DNA of 64,000 nucleotides from Chloroflexota bacterium (GTDB lineage Bacteria; Chloroflexota; Anaerolineae; Caldilineales; Caldilineaceae), in contig DMDA01000019.1 in NCBI GenBank assembly GCA_003451595.1, positions 62,359-126,358 on the forward strand. The letters are read 5' to 3'. The stretch's first letter is position 1, and each line of letters starts with the position of its first letter. Shown here piece by piece: positions 1 to 9,749 of this stretch. The notes below the pieces were generated by a model. The model was given only the letters and a program-made list of their open reading frames with translations. It did no database searches and was not told where the DNA came from. Made by a program: the position numbers and the translations under genes.

Positions 1-2286
1 GGGCTGGTCCTGTACCACAATGCTTCGGCGGAGGCGCTGTTCGAGGTGGAAGGGTTGCCCCCACAGGCGCTCACTGCTCAAGATTTCTATGTCGATAGCG
101 CCGACCGCCAGATGATTTTGCAGCGCCTGCGCACCGAACAGCGCGTCCTCAATGCTGAGGTGCAGATGCAGACCGCACACGGACGCCGGCTGTGGGTGTT
201 GATGTCCGCAATTCCTGTTGAGTTTGCGGGTGAGCAGGCAGTCTTCAGCATCTTCAATGACATCACCGAGCGCCGCGCCATGGACGAACGTCTGCGCGAG
301 AGCGAACGACGCTATCGTCTATTAGCTGAGAATGCGGCGGATGTCATCTGGATGCTGGATTTCGACCTGCAGGTGCTCTACTGCAGCCCATCGGTTGCCC
401 GCTTGACAGGTTACACGGCCGAGGAGGTGATGGGGCGGGCGCCGGAATTCCCCATTGCAGCCGAGTCGCGCGCCGCAATGGGCGACGCGTTGACGCAATT
501 GGTCAACGCCGGCCGCAATGGCGCCATCGCCCCCGTGCTAGACCTGGAAATCGCCGTGGAGCGCAAGGATCACAGCCTGGTCTGGACCGATACGACATTA
601 CAGGTGATGTATGACCAGCAGCAGCCTGTCGGTATTCTGGGCGTCACGCGTGACATCACCGTGCGGCGCGAGGCGCAGGAGGCGATGCGCCTGGCAAAGG
701 AGGCAGCGGAGGCTGCCACTCAGGCCAAGAGCGAATTCCTCGCCAACATGAGTCATGAAATCCGCACCCCGATGAATGCCATCATTGGCATGACGAGCCT
801 GCTATTGAGCACGTCGCTTACCCCAGAGCAGCAAGATTTTGTTGAGACCGTGCGCAACAGCAGCGAAAATCTCCTGTTAATCATCAACGACATCCTGGAC
901 TTCTCCAAGATTGAATCCGGCAAGCTTGAACTGGAGCACCACCCGTTCGCCCTGTTGCCCTGCATCGAGTCGGCGTTGGATCTGGTGTCGATGCAGGCGG
1001 CGCAAAAACAACTGGAGTTGACCTATGCCGCGCAAGGCGAGCCGCCCGACATGGTGGTGGGTGATTCAACGCGGCTGCGCCAGGTGTTGGTCAACCTTTT
1101 GAGCAATGCCGTCAAGTTCACCGACCGAGGTGAAGTTAACCTGCGCCTGCACGCCGAACCTGCGCCGACATCACTGACCAGCGCCGGCGCACCTCAATAC
1201 TTGTTGCACTTCGAGGTGCAGGACAGCGGCATCGGCATCCCGCCCGAACGTCAGGCGCAGCTCTTCCAATCCTTCAGTCAGCTAGACGCCTCTACGACGC
1301 GGCGCTTTGGCGGCACCGGCCTGGGGCTGGCGATCTCGCGACGGCTCATCGAGTTGATGGGTGGCGCCATCTGGGTAGAGAGTGAAGGCGCCGGACGCGG
1401 CTCCACCTTTCATGTGACGCTGACGCTGCCTGCCGCCCCAAGCCAGCCTGTTGCGATCAAGACGGCCCCGCCGGAGACGCTGGTCGGCAAGCACGTTCTG
1501 GTTGTGGATGACAACCTGACCAACCAGAAAATCCTGTGCCATCATTTGTACCAATGGCAGATGACGCCGACGGCGGTTGCTTCCGGCGCGGCGGCATTGG
1601 AGCACCTGGAGTCAGGGAACGCCTGTGATGTCGTGCTGCTCGACCTGCAGATGCCGGAGATGGATGGCGTCATGCTGGCTACTGCCATCACGCAGCGGTT
1701 GGGCGCGTCCGCCCCCAAGTTGCTGCTACTGACCTCAATGGATTACGACGTCACCGCCATCCGCGCGGCTGGTATCGTGGCTCACCTTCGCAAACCTGTT
1801 AAGCCTGCTCTGCTGCATGATGCCCTGTTGTCGTTGTGGGGGCAGACGCAAGCGGCGCCAAAGACCACAACGAACAGCCCTCAGTGGGATCGCCAGATGG
1901 CAGAGCGGCTGCCACTGCGCATTCTGGTCGCCGAAGATAATCTGGTCAATCAGAAGGTTATCCAGACGATGTTGGGGCGACTTGGCTACCGCGCCGACAT
2001 GGTCAGCGATGGTCGTCAGGCGGTGGAAGCATTGCGTCGCCAGGAATACGACGTCATCATGATGGATGTGCAGATGCCCGAAATGGACGGCGTCGAAGCC
2101 ACACTCACCATTCGACGCGAGATGCCTTCCGAGCGCCAACCCTACATCATTGCCATGACTGCCAATGCCTTTGAGGATCAACGTCGCACCTATCTTGAAA
2201 GCGGCATGAATGACTATGTGAGCAAGCCCGTGCAGCCGGACAGACTTCTTGCCGCCCTGCAACGCATTCCGCAGCGTGTGGCATGA
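1..2286 (+). CDS. Hybrid sensor histidine kinase, 5' end outside window
   Basis: The reading frame is open from base 1 and the first residues already read as a PAS domain, so the gene starts upstream; the GTG at 46 is internal. In order along the 761 visible residues: end of a PAS domain (1-95), a second PAS domain (about 100-225), a HisKA dimerisation domain with phospho-acceptor His252 in an SHEIRTPMN motif, a HATPase with an N-box (Asn369) and the G boxes DSGIGI and GGTGLGL, and two receiver domains with acceptor aspartates near 548 and 689. No membrane segment is visible, so the seen part is cytoplasmic. Phosphate would pass from His252 to one or both receivers. No Hpt or DNA-binding domain and no adjacent response regulator is present, so the output is unknown. 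Confidence 0.93.
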   Translation, partial: GLVLYHNASAEALFEVEGLPPQALTAQDFYVDSADRQMILQRLRTEQRVLNAEVQMQTAHGRRLWVLMSAIPVEFAGEQAVFSIFNDITERRAMDERLRESERRYRLLAENAADVIWMLDFDLQVLYCSPSVARLTGYTAEEVMGRAPEFPIAAESRAAMGDALTQLVNAGRNGAIAPVLDLEIAVERKDHSLVWTDTTLQVMYDQQQPVGILGVTRDITVRREAQEAMRLAKEAAEAATQAKSEFLANMSHEIRTPMNAIIGMTSLLLSTSLTPEQQDFVETVRNSSENLLLIINDILDFSKIESGKLELEHHPFALLPCIESALDLVSMQAAQKQLELTYAAQGEPPDMVVGDSTRLRQVLVNLLSNAVKFTDRGEVNLRLHAEPAPTSLTSAGAPQYLLHFEVQDSGIGIPPERQAQLFQSFSQLDASTTRRFGGTGLGLAISRRLIELMGGAIWVESEGAGRGSTFHVTLTLPAAPSQPVAIKTAPPETLVGKHVLVVDDNLTNQKILCHHLYQWQMTPTAVASGAAALEHLESGNACDVVLLDLQMPEMDGVMLATAITQRLGASAPKLLLLTSMDYDVTAIRAAGIVAHLRKPVKPALLHDALLSLWGQTQAAPKTTTNSPQWDRQMAERLPLRILVAEDNLVNQKVIQTMLGRLGYRADMVSDGRQAVEALRRQEYDVIMMDVQMPEMDGVEATLTIRREMPSERQPYIIAMTANAFEDQRRTYLESGMNDYVSKPVQPDRLLAALQRIPQRVA

Positions 2287-2424
2287 CCCGCGACCCACTC
2301 GCCACTTACTCTGCCATCGCTTGACGAAATCCCCTCGCTGCGGTAGCATTGCCCAGATTGCGGGTGTCTTTACCCATCCAAACGGTCAACTGATCATCTA
2401 ATCAAACACTTCGTTTCTGATGCC

Positions 2425-4092
2425 ATGCCACGAACGCAGCGTCCATCTCGCTCTCTGCCCGTTGTGACTCGTCCCGCACTTGCTTTTCAGCCCGATGCCC
2501 GCCGCCACCTTTTTGGCGGTATGGCGATGCTGGCCGAGATGCTGGCGCTCACACTTGGCCCAACCGGCGGCCCGGTGCTAAGTTTTGACGCCACCCGACG
2601 CAAAGTCGAGGTGATCGGCGACGCCGCCACCACTCTGCGCCGGGTGCTTGGCCTTGGCAGCCCTGACCTCGATGTCGGCGCTATGTTGCTGCGCAGCACA
2701 GTCTGGCGTCTGGAGCAGCAAGTCGGTGACGGCGGCGCCACTGCTGCCGTGCTGTTGCGCGCATTGGTCGAGGAGGGCATGCGCCAGATCACAGCCGGCG
2801 CCAATGCCATGCGGCTCAATGATGGCATGCGGCGCGGCGCAGCGACGGCGGTTGCCGCCCTGCGCGCCCAGAGCCACCCTGTCACGGGCGAGCGCAGCCT
2901 GGCGGCCGTCGCCCGCACCGTGCTGCAGGACGACGAACTTGCAGCGGTCTTGGGCGAGATGAGCTATTTGCTTGGCGCCGACGGCCACCTGCAGATCGAG
3001 ACCTACGTGGCGCCGTATCTGGAGCGACAATACCTGGGCGGCGCCCATTACGGCGCTGAAATCAACAGCATGTATTTCTACTCAGAGCCAGAGCGCAAGC
3101 GGACTGTGCTGACAGCGCCAACGGTGGCGTTGCTCGACAAGCCACTCACCGAAGCCGCGCATGCGGTTGGTCTGTTGGAAGCAGCGGTGGCGACCGGGCG
3201 CAAGGCGCTGTTGATCTTCGCCCCCGATGTCTCTGGCGCTGCACTCAACGTGTTGGTCACCAACCACATGCAACCCGCCGACAAACGTAAGATCGCAATT
3301 CTGGCGGTCAAGCCCAAAGCGGTCGGCGACGAACGGCGTTTTGCCTTGCAAGACCTATCTCTCATGACAGGCGCGGCCATCTTGGGTGAGCTAGGTGCGC
3401 GTACAGCCCAGACTGCTCGCGCTGAAGACCTGGGCGCGGCGCAACGCGTCGAGTTTGGCGACAAGAATCTGGTGCTAACGATGGAAGGCGCCCGGCGTAG
3501 CTCCGTCCAGACGCAGATCGCCGACCTGAGCAATCGCCTGGCGCGCCTGCCCTATGACGATGAGGAACGCCCGCTGCTGACGCGACGTCTGGCCGCGCTG
3601 ACGGGCGGCATTGGCATCCTCAAGATCGGCGCCTATCATCAGCCAGCGCGTGATCTGCGGCGCGCACAGGCGGAACGCACGTGGAAGGTGCTTTCTGCCG
3701 TACAGCGCGGGGGGGTGGTGGCAGGCGGCGGCGCGGCTCTGCTCCATTGTCAATCAGCTGTCCTTGCCGCTGCTACACAGGAAACCGAGACCGATTGCGC
3801 GTTGGGGATGCGCGTGCTGGCGCAGGCATTGGCTGCTCCACAACGCCAGATTCTGACCAACGGCGGCATCGCAGCGCCGGCTGTCCACTTGGATCAACTT
3901 GCCGAACTGGGGGCGCCCGCCGCCTATGATGTGACAACCGGCGCCGTAGTCGATGCGCAACAACATGGTCTGCTCGATGCCGCCGATGTGTTGAGCGCCG
4001 TGCTGCAGGCTGCTGTCAGCGGCGCCACCATGATGTTGAGCACCGACGCTATCGTCTATCATCGCAAGCCCCAACAAAGCCTGACACCCTGA
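2425..4092 (+). CDS. Divergent GroEL-like chaperonin paralogue
   Basis: The protein is 555 residues, close to GroEL length, and recognisable end to end as Cpn60/TCP-1. Features are an LTLGPTGG segment near the N terminus, QVGDGGATAAVLL at about 99-111 where GroEL has AGDGTTTATVL, GVVAGGGAALL near 425, and a C-terminal GLLDAADV matching GroEL GILDPTKV. Asp102, equivalent to GroEL Asp87, is kept, but the following Thr-Thr-Thr has become Gly-Ala-Thr. By my eye alignment the catalytic Asp398 position is Arg418, with Glu417 next to it. It is therefore probably a paralogue with weak or altered ATPase, not the housekeeping chaperonin; no groES is adjacent. The ATG at 2425 has a poor ribosome site. 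The next gene follows 8 bp later. Confidence 0.85.
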   Translation: MPRTQRPSRSLPVVTRPALAFQPDARRHLFGGMAMLAEMLALTLGPTGGPVLSFDATRRKVEVIGDAATTLRRVLGLGSPDLDVGAMLLRSTVWRLEQQVGDGGATAAVLLRALVEEGMRQITAGANAMRLNDGMRRGAATAVAALRAQSHPVTGERSLAAVARTVLQDDELAAVLGEMSYLLGADGHLQIETYVAPYLERQYLGGAHYGAEINSMYFYSEPERKRTVLTAPTVALLDKPLTEAAHAVGLLEAAVATGRKALLIFAPDVSGAALNVLVTNHMQPADKRKIAILAVKPKAVGDERRFALQDLSLMTGAAILGELGARTAQTARAEDLGAAQRVEFGDKNLVLTMEGARRSSVQTQIADLSNRLARLPYDDEERPLLTRRLAALTGGIGILKIGAYHQPARDLRRAQAERTWKVLSAVQRGGVVAGGGAALLHCQSAVLAAATQETETDCALGMRVLAQALAAPQRQILTNGGIAAPAVHLDQLAELGAPAAYDVTTGAVVDAQQHGLLDAADVLSAVLQAAVSGATMMLSTDAIVYHRKPQQSLTP

Positions 4093-4099
4093 GCCGTTT

Positions 4100-4930
4100 A
4101 TGTCTGTGATTCTCGCTTTGACTCAAGCTCACGAGACCATTTGGGCGCTTGGTCCTGAAGGTCTCTTCATCGTTGCCGACGGCGCCCTGACCGCTCAACC
4201 GCAGCCCGACGCGCAGCCCACTTGCTGTTATCATGACGGCGAACGTCTTTTTGTTGGCGGCGCCACGCACGGCCTCGCCTACACCACGCCCGACGGCGGC
4301 TGGCAGGCGAGCTGGCTGGACGGCGTTACTGCGCCGGTGGTCTGTCTGGCCGCCGATCCAGAGCATCAGCATAGCGGCGTACTCCTGGCAGGTACAGCGG
4401 GTGGCGGTGTGTTGCGCAGCATCAATCACGGACGTCATTGGAGCGTCTGCAATTTCGGCCTGTTCGACTTCGAAGTCTTATCACTGGCCTGGGCGCCGGT
4501 GCAGCCCGCCGGGATGTGGCCGCCCGTACAAGTAGCCTTTGCCGGCGCGCTCGGCGGCGTCTACCGCTCGCCCAACGGCGGGCGCGGCTGGAAACAGGTC
4601 GCGGTGACGCCGGCGCCGGTGCTGACGCTGGCGGTCGCTCCCGACTTCCATGTTGGCGGCGCAGTCCTGGCGGGCACGGAGGGCGGCGGGCTGTGGCGTT
4701 CGGATGACGGCGGCTACACCTTTGCGCCAGTCGCCGGTGCGCCGGAAGTCGTCAACGCGCTGCTGGCGCTGCCCGGCGGCGGCTGGCTGCTCAGCGACGC
4801 CGAACGCATCTGGCGCTCAGCCGACGCTACGGCGTGGACGCCGCTTGATCTCCCGCCCGCGCTGACTTTCCTGGCGACGGAGCGCGGTGTGCTGGCGGGC
4901 GGGATGGATGGGGTGTTTTGGGTTGGGTGA
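4100..4930 (+). CDS. BNR/Asp-box beta-propeller protein
   Basis: A 276-residue protein made of repeated blades with Asp-box-like turns such as SPNGGRGWK, SDDGGYTF and SINHGRHWS, each preceded by a GTxGGGVxRS-type strand. This is the pattern of sialidase/VPS10/Ycf48-like propellers. No signal peptide or membrane segment is visible, so it should be cytoplasmic. It starts 8 bp after the GroEL-like gene and is probably co-transcribed with it, which suggests, without proving, a joint role in protein handling. No catalytic residues can be assigned. The gene ends 41 bp before a convergent gene. Confidence 0.75.
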   Translation: MSVILALTQAHETIWALGPEGLFIVADGALTAQPQPDAQPTCCYHDGERLFVGGATHGLAYTTPDGGWQASWLDGVTAPVVCLAADPEHQHSGVLLAGTAGGGVLRSINHGRHWSVCNFGLFDFEVLSLAWAPVQPAGMWPPVQVAFAGALGGVYRSPNGGRGWKQVAVTPAPVLTLAVAPDFHVGGAVLAGTEGGGLWRSDDGGYTFAPVAGAPEVVNALLALPGGGWLLSDAERIWRSADATAWTPLDLPPALTFLATERGVLAGGMDGVFWVG

Positions 4931-4971
4931 GAGTAGCGCATTTCTCATCGCTTCTAGACCGTTATGTCTGC

Positions 4972-6354
4972 TCAATCCCGCTCACAACCGATCCCATCGC
5001 CATCCCCATCAAACCGATGTGGATCACTGCCAACTACTGAAAAACGCCGATGTGGAATGTTGTGACAATCCAGGTCGGGCGGCGGCGGTGGAATGCAGAC
5101 GGTCGGATAGGATGGATGGCAGTTGCGTGGCGATTGCACCCTCGGCGGTGGCGTTCGCGTAGGAATCGGTCTTGGTGTAGATGGCGCTGTTACGCTGCTC
5201 TGACCGATCAGGGCGCCATCAAGCATACTTGCTGCGATCCATCTGTTGTTTGCAAGCTGTAGCCAGGCGCCATCTTGGCTGATGCCGACAACATCCACAG
5301 GCTTGCCAGCGCGAACCAATCCAATGACTGGGAAACTGTCGCCGGGACCGGTGCGGATGACGGCATTGCCCCGTACGGTCGCTGCGCTTGGAAAGATTTG
5401 CTCAAGACCTTTCGTGTTACTCGAAAGTGAATGCTCAATTGGCCAAAACGTCGCTTGCACGGGGCGGTGATCGCTTTTCGTGTTGTCGGCTGGGAAGTCG
5501 CCCGGTTCGACCACAATTGCGCTCTCTGCTCGCCATTGCTGTGCCGGGCCAGCGGTAAAAACAAAGTCGAGCACGCTGTTGTAGCGGCATGGCCATCCTG
5601 AACACTGCGTCGTCGTCAGCGCTGCTGGCTTCACCCATTTCCATCGACCGCCGGCTGTCATCAGATCATAGCCAGCATCATGCTGTCGGGCGCCGTTAGC
5701 GACATCCCAATCGAAATTGTAGTCGCCAACCGCAATCACAGGAAGCGACTGCGTCACCACCCATTCGTTCAAGAGGCGCGCCTGCTTGTGGCGTTCCCCA
5801 TCACGGCTGCGATAGAGATGGTTGACCATGAAGAGAAATTCCAGGTCGCCGCGCTTTTCACGTAAATGCAGAACCAGGGATGGGCGCACGTTGCCGGTCG
5901 TGTTGATCGTCGGGAGTTCCCACCAATCGAGCAGGGTGTAGCGGTTTGTGTTGTACATCGCAACCAGATGTAGCCCATCGCCTGCATTGCCTTGAATGGC
6001 GGCAAACGTTGCATTCTCACCCTCCGCTGCAGCCGCAGCCAGGACGGGCGGCGCCGAACGGCTGTTGACTTCCTGCAATCCCCACAGATCGACACCACTG
6101 AAGGATGCAATGCGACGAGCAATTGCATGTAGATCAGCTTTGTCCAGACCGATGTTCCAGGTGACGACGTGGACCGACTCGATTGTCTGGGTTGCTGAAG
6201 GAGTGACAACTCGTGAAACAGCCGTAGCTGATCGTGTAGCTTGTGACGGCAATGTCGGGGCATAGGTCACTGACCAGACGAGAAATGCTAAAACTATTAA
6301 GGCTAGAAAGCCTATCCAGCCAATGACCTTGTCTTTGAATGATGAATGGCTCAT
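4972..6354 (-). CDS. Endonuclease/exonuclease/phosphatase-family protein with SH3 and Excalibur domains
   Basis: The protein has about 460 residues. A single N-terminal hydrophobic segment (about residues 8-30) acts as anchor or signal. A DNase I-like EEP domain follows (about 55-310) with VVTWNIG, a Glu in GLQEV, the VNHLYRS and VGDYNFDWD segments and C-terminal SDHRPV, so the metal and catalytic residues appear present. A bacterial SH3-like domain (about 330-390) and a Pro/Thr-rich linker lead to a C-terminal Excalibur motif, DGDGDGIGCE. The active domain is likely extracytoplasmic; the substrate could be DNA or a phosphodiester lipid. The ATG at 6354 overlaps the stop of the upstream gene (ATGA), implying translational coupling. 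Confidence 0.85.
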   Translation of the reverse strand: MSHSSFKDKVIGWIGFLALIVLAFLVWSVTYAPTLPSQATRSATAVSRVVTPSATQTIESVHVVTWNIGLDKADLHAIARRIASFSGVDLWGLQEVNSRSAPPVLAAAAAEGENATFAAIQGNAGDGLHLVAMYNTNRYTLLDWWELPTINTTGNVRPSLVLHLREKRGDLEFLFMVNHLYRSRDGERHKQARLLNEWVVTQSLPVIAVGDYNFDWDVANGARQHDAGYDLMTAGGRWKWVKPAALTTTQCSGWPCRYNSVLDFVFTAGPAQQWRAESAIVVEPGDFPADNTKSDHRPVQATFWPIEHSLSSNTKGLEQIFPSAATVRGNAVIRTGPGDSFPVIGLVRAGKPVDVVGISQDGAWLQLANNRWIAASMLDGALIGQSSVTAPSTPRPIPTRTPPPRVQSPRNCHPSYPTVCIPPPPPDLDCHNIPHRRFSVVGSDPHRFDGDGDGIGCERD

Positions 6355-6695
6355 GTCAAGGTGATGTTGCACCAGCAAGTGCTCTTGATGGGTACGGCAT
6401 AGGTCAGAACCTCACTGCAGTAAAGGTTTGGATAGGTATCCAAGTATTCGTCTGGCAGCAATCGGTTCTTCCGAAAAGCCTCACTCCACGCTATTGCGCT
6501 CTTCTTTTTCAGTACGGCCAGATTGTTGCTGCCGCGTAATGCAAGGACCGTAAAGCCCTGTGCGGCACTGTGAAGTGCAATGAGCGCCCATTTCCACCGA
6601 TACGCGTCGACTCTTGATTTTTCAAGCGACTCAGTAACCATCTCGAGCGCAGAGACTGCCTCTTCGTACTCATCTGTGAGAAGGTAGTGTGTCAT
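6351..6695 (-). CDS. Small conserved-looking protein of unknown function
   Basis: About 114 residues from ATG 6695; an upstream ATG at 6731 is possible. The middle, with YRWKWALIALHSAAQG followed by LRGSNNL, resembles a family of small helical proteins I have seen next to toxin-antitoxin and phage-defence genes, but I cannot name a domain with certainty. No signal peptide or membrane helix is visible. The stop overlaps the ATG of the EEP-family gene, so the two form one operon. A HEPN-like helical fold is conceivable but the RNase motif RxxxxH is not evident. Confidence 0.6.
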   Translation of the reverse strand: MTHYLLTDEYEEAVSALEMVTESLEKSRVDAYRWKWALIALHSAAQGFTVLALRGSNNLAVLKKKSAIAWSEAFRKNRLLPDEYLDTYPNLYCSEVLTYAVPIKSTCWCNITLT

Positions 6696-7104
6696 GGTTA
6701 TCGTTTTTTTTGTGATGTTGTGCCATTGCACTGATTGCGATGTTCGACGTAATTGGTGATGGTTCTGACCTGGCTTCTACACCATCAGGCGGTGAATGTC
6801 ACGTGCAAGGGCTGTGCGGTCTGGGGCTGTCGCCATAGTCTACTCCAAATGACTGTCACGGAAGGGACGGCAGTTGTGAACAAAATGACTCGTGTGCTCC
6901 TCTTTTCGGAGGCATCTGATTGCGAACACTGGCAGGTGCATTCCATCATTGCAAGCCGGCGGCTTACTTGACTCTACATTGATTGACGTTTGCGTCAACG
7001 AAGAGATACGGTCAACTTGCGGAAGATTCCGACTCCGTCAATCACAAAGCTTTTACCGTAGCAAGGTCACTGCAGGTAATTGGTGGTAATTTGCTAGTAA
7101 TGAC
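6696..7104. other. Intergenic stretch, no gene recognised
   Basis: This stretch separates the minus-strand small gene from the toxin-antitoxin pair. Short open frames occur on both strands but show no recognisable domains and no convincing ribosome site. It presumably carries the minus-strand promoter for the 6695 gene. I see no tRNA, hairpin terminator or repeat. Confidence 0.5.
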
Positions 7105-7133
7105 TTGATGTTGTATCCCATTTGTGGTACGCT
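7105..7133 (+). promoter_or_regulatory. Candidate promoter of the toxin-antitoxin pair
   Basis: TTGATG at 7105-7110 lies 17 bp before TACGCT at 7128-7133. The latter is preceded by TGG, giving an extended -10. It is 24 bp upstream of the antitoxin ATG. RelB-type antitoxins usually repress their own promoter, but no clear palindrome could be fixed here. Confidence 0.4.
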
Positions 7134-7156
7134 TCGTATCAAGAATGGAGGTCAAA

Positions 7157-7417
7157 ATGACGAAATCCGCCATGATTCGTGCTCGTGTCGATCCTGCCCT
7201 CAAGCAAGAGGCCGAGGATATCTTTGAAGCGCTGGGACTCTCTGCCACCCAGGCAATTACGCTGTTCTATCAGCAAGTCAAGTGGGTGCGCGGGCTGCCG
7301 TTTGATGTGCGTGTACCAAACGACGTCACCTTGCGGACGTTCGAGGAGACGGATGCCGGAGAGAATCTGGTACGCTGTGAAAACGAGCAAGAACTCTTCG
7401 CCAAGTTAGGCATCTGA
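7157..7417 (+). CDS. RelB/DinJ-family antitoxin
   Basis: An 86-residue protein beginning MTKSAMIRARVD, the typical ribbon-helix-helix start of RelB/DinJ antitoxins. The family core follows, with a helix of the LKQEAEDIFEALGLSATQAI type and then LFYQQV and LPFDVRVPND. The N-terminal half should bind operator DNA as a dimer and the C-terminal half should wrap the toxin. ATG 7157 is chosen because GGAGG stands 5 bp before it; the frame is open further upstream without a better site. The stop overlaps the toxin start (TGATG), the usual arrangement. Confidence 0.9.
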   Translation: MTKSAMIRARVDPALKQEAEDIFEALGLSATQAITLFYQQVKWVRGLPFDVRVPNDVTLRTFEETDAGENLVRCENEQELFAKLGI

Positions 7418-7686
7418 TGCTCACCCCAACGTACACGCGGCAATTCGAGCGAGACTTGAAGCTCATGCTGAAGCGTGGCAAAGACCCAGAAAAGCTGAAA
7501 CTGGTCATGACAACGCTGATAAACGAAGAACCGCTGCCCTTACGCCATCGCGACCATGCCTTGGTCGGCAACTATCGTGATCGGCGTGAATGCCACGTTG
7601 AACCAGATTGGCTGCTGATCTACAAAACCCAGGCGGACGAGATCATCTTTGAACGAACCGGATCGCACTCAGATTTGTTCAGGTAG
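7417..7686 (+). CDS. YafQ-family mRNA interferase toxin
   Basis: An 89-residue RelE-superfamily toxin. The residues used for catalysis in E. coli YafQ are all recognisable: His47, His60, Asp64 and His84, in the segments RDHAL, CHVEPDWLLIYK and GSHSDLF. It should cleave mRNA in the ribosomal A site when not bound by the upstream antitoxin. The ATG shares two bases with the antitoxin stop, so the pair is translationally coupled. The following sugar gene starts 14 bp downstream on the same strand, so readthrough is possible. Confidence 0.92.
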   Translation: MLTPTYTRQFERDLKLMLKRGKDPEKLKLVMTTLINEEPLPLRHRDHALVGNYRDRRECHVEPDWLLIYKTQADEIIFERTGSHSDLFR

Positions 7687-7699
7687 ACTGGATAACCCC

Positions 7700-8626
<927 letters not shown>

Positions 8627-8635
8627 GTGATTGTT

Positions 8636-8716
8636 GAGATTGGAGATTGGAGATTGGAGATTGGAGTTCTTTCTCCCAGATCAATCTCCAATCTCTAATC
8701 TCCAGTCTCCAATCTC
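8636..8716. repeat. Heptamer repeats forming a long imperfect hairpin
   Basis: Four tandem copies of a GATTGGA-type heptamer form the left arm (8636-8666). Inverted copies of the same heptamer form the right arm (8686-8716). The arms pair over about 31 bp with two mismatches around a 19-nt loop. It sits between two co-directional genes, so it could act as a processing or attenuation hairpin; there is no clean T-tract. Related heptamer DNA recurs near 27741 and 38754. Confidence 0.85.
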
Positions 8717-8744
8717 CAATCACTTTTTCAGGAAACCAACAACC

Positions 8745-9749
8745 ATGACATCCAAACTACGCATTGCCTTCATCGGCGCCGGGCGCATGGCGAATTTGCA
8801 CGCCGGCTTGATCACGCTGGAGCCGGATGTGCAGATTGTGGCGGCGGCAGACATCGACGCGGCGCGCGCGGAAGCATTTGCGGCGAAGTGGGGCGGCGCC
8901 GTGTTCACCGACCACCGCGCCATGCTCGAACAGACGCCGCTCGACGCGGTCTATATCTGCACGCCGACGACGCAGCACGCCGCCATCGGGCTGGATTGCC
9001 TGGAATTTGGTGTGGCGCTCTATGTCGAGAAGCCGCTCGACCTCGATCTGCGCACGGCGCAGCGCTTTGTCGAGGCGGCAGAGGCGCGCCATGTGCTCGC
9101 CATGACCGGTTTTCAGTGGCGCTACAGCGAGGGCTACCGTCGCGCCGAGGAGCTGATCGGCGATGACCCGATTGCGCTGGTCAACCTGCGCTGGTACTGG
9201 ACGCGTCCGCCGATCCGCTGGATGTGGGATCGGACGCTCGCAGGCGGACAGATTGTCGACCAGAACATCCATTTGATCGATGTCGGCGCAGGGCTGGCGG
9301 GCGAGATCACGACCGTCTACGCCGCCTACAACGCACGCCAGACCAACCACGAGCCGGAGTTCCAAAATTGGGACGGCTACGCGCTGACGCTGCACTTCAG
9401 TCGCGGTGCAGTCGGACAGTGTGCCGGCACCTACGCACTTTTCCCTGAAATTCAACTTGAGCCAGCCGCAGATTTTGCGTTGCGCGACCGGCTGGTGCGC
9501 ATCACCGACAAGCGCGTGCAGTTGTACACGCCAGGCGGCGTCGAGACCTGGCAGAACACCGAGCCGCTGCATCGCGGCGTCAATCGCGCTTTCATCGCCG
9601 CCGTGCGCACGGGCGACCGCAGCTACATTCGCACGCCGCTGCGCGCCGGACTGGTTTCGACCGCGACCGTGCTGGCGGCGAACCGATCGGCGCAGACGGG
9701 CGCGCCGATCAACGTGGCGGCGTTTCTTGCTGCGGAGAGTGCAGCATGA
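8745..9749 (+). CDS. Gfo/Idh/MocA-family oxidoreductase
   Basis: About 334 residues. An N-terminal Rossmann domain with IAFIGAGRMANLHA (GxGxxx) binds NAD(P). The family motif EKPLDLD carries the catalytic Lys at about 90, and the C-terminal alpha/beta domain includes DQNIHLIDV with its conserved His. It should oxidise a hydroxyl group of a sugar or cyclitol, for instance to a keto sugar. The frame continues upstream through the heptamer hairpin, but ATG 8745 is where homology starts and is preceded by AGGA. The stop overlaps the next start (ATGA). Confidence 0.88.
   Translation: MTSKLRIAFIGAGRMANLHAGLITLEPDVQIVAAADIDAARAEAFAAKWGGAVFTDHRAMLEQTPLDAVYICTPTTQHAAIGLDCLEFGVALYVEKPLDLDLRTAQRFVEAAEARHVLAMTGFQWRYSEGYRRAEELIGDDPIALVNLRWYWTRPPIRWMWDRTLAGGQIVDQNIHLIDVGAGLAGEITTVYAAYNARQTNHEPEFQNWDGYALTLHFSRGAVGQCAGTYALFPEIQLEPAADFALRDRLVRITDKRVQLYTPGGVETWQNTEPLHRGVNRAFIAAVRTGDRSYIRTPLRAGLVSTATVLAANRSAQTGAPINVAAFLAAESAA

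Noticed and set aside
6753..7089. Small genes between 6753 and 7089
   Set aside because: Short overlapping frames without ribosome sites or recognisable sequence.
8631..8744. N-terminal extension of the Gfo/Idh/MocA protein
   Set aside because: It only translates the heptamer hairpin; homology begins at ATG 8745.
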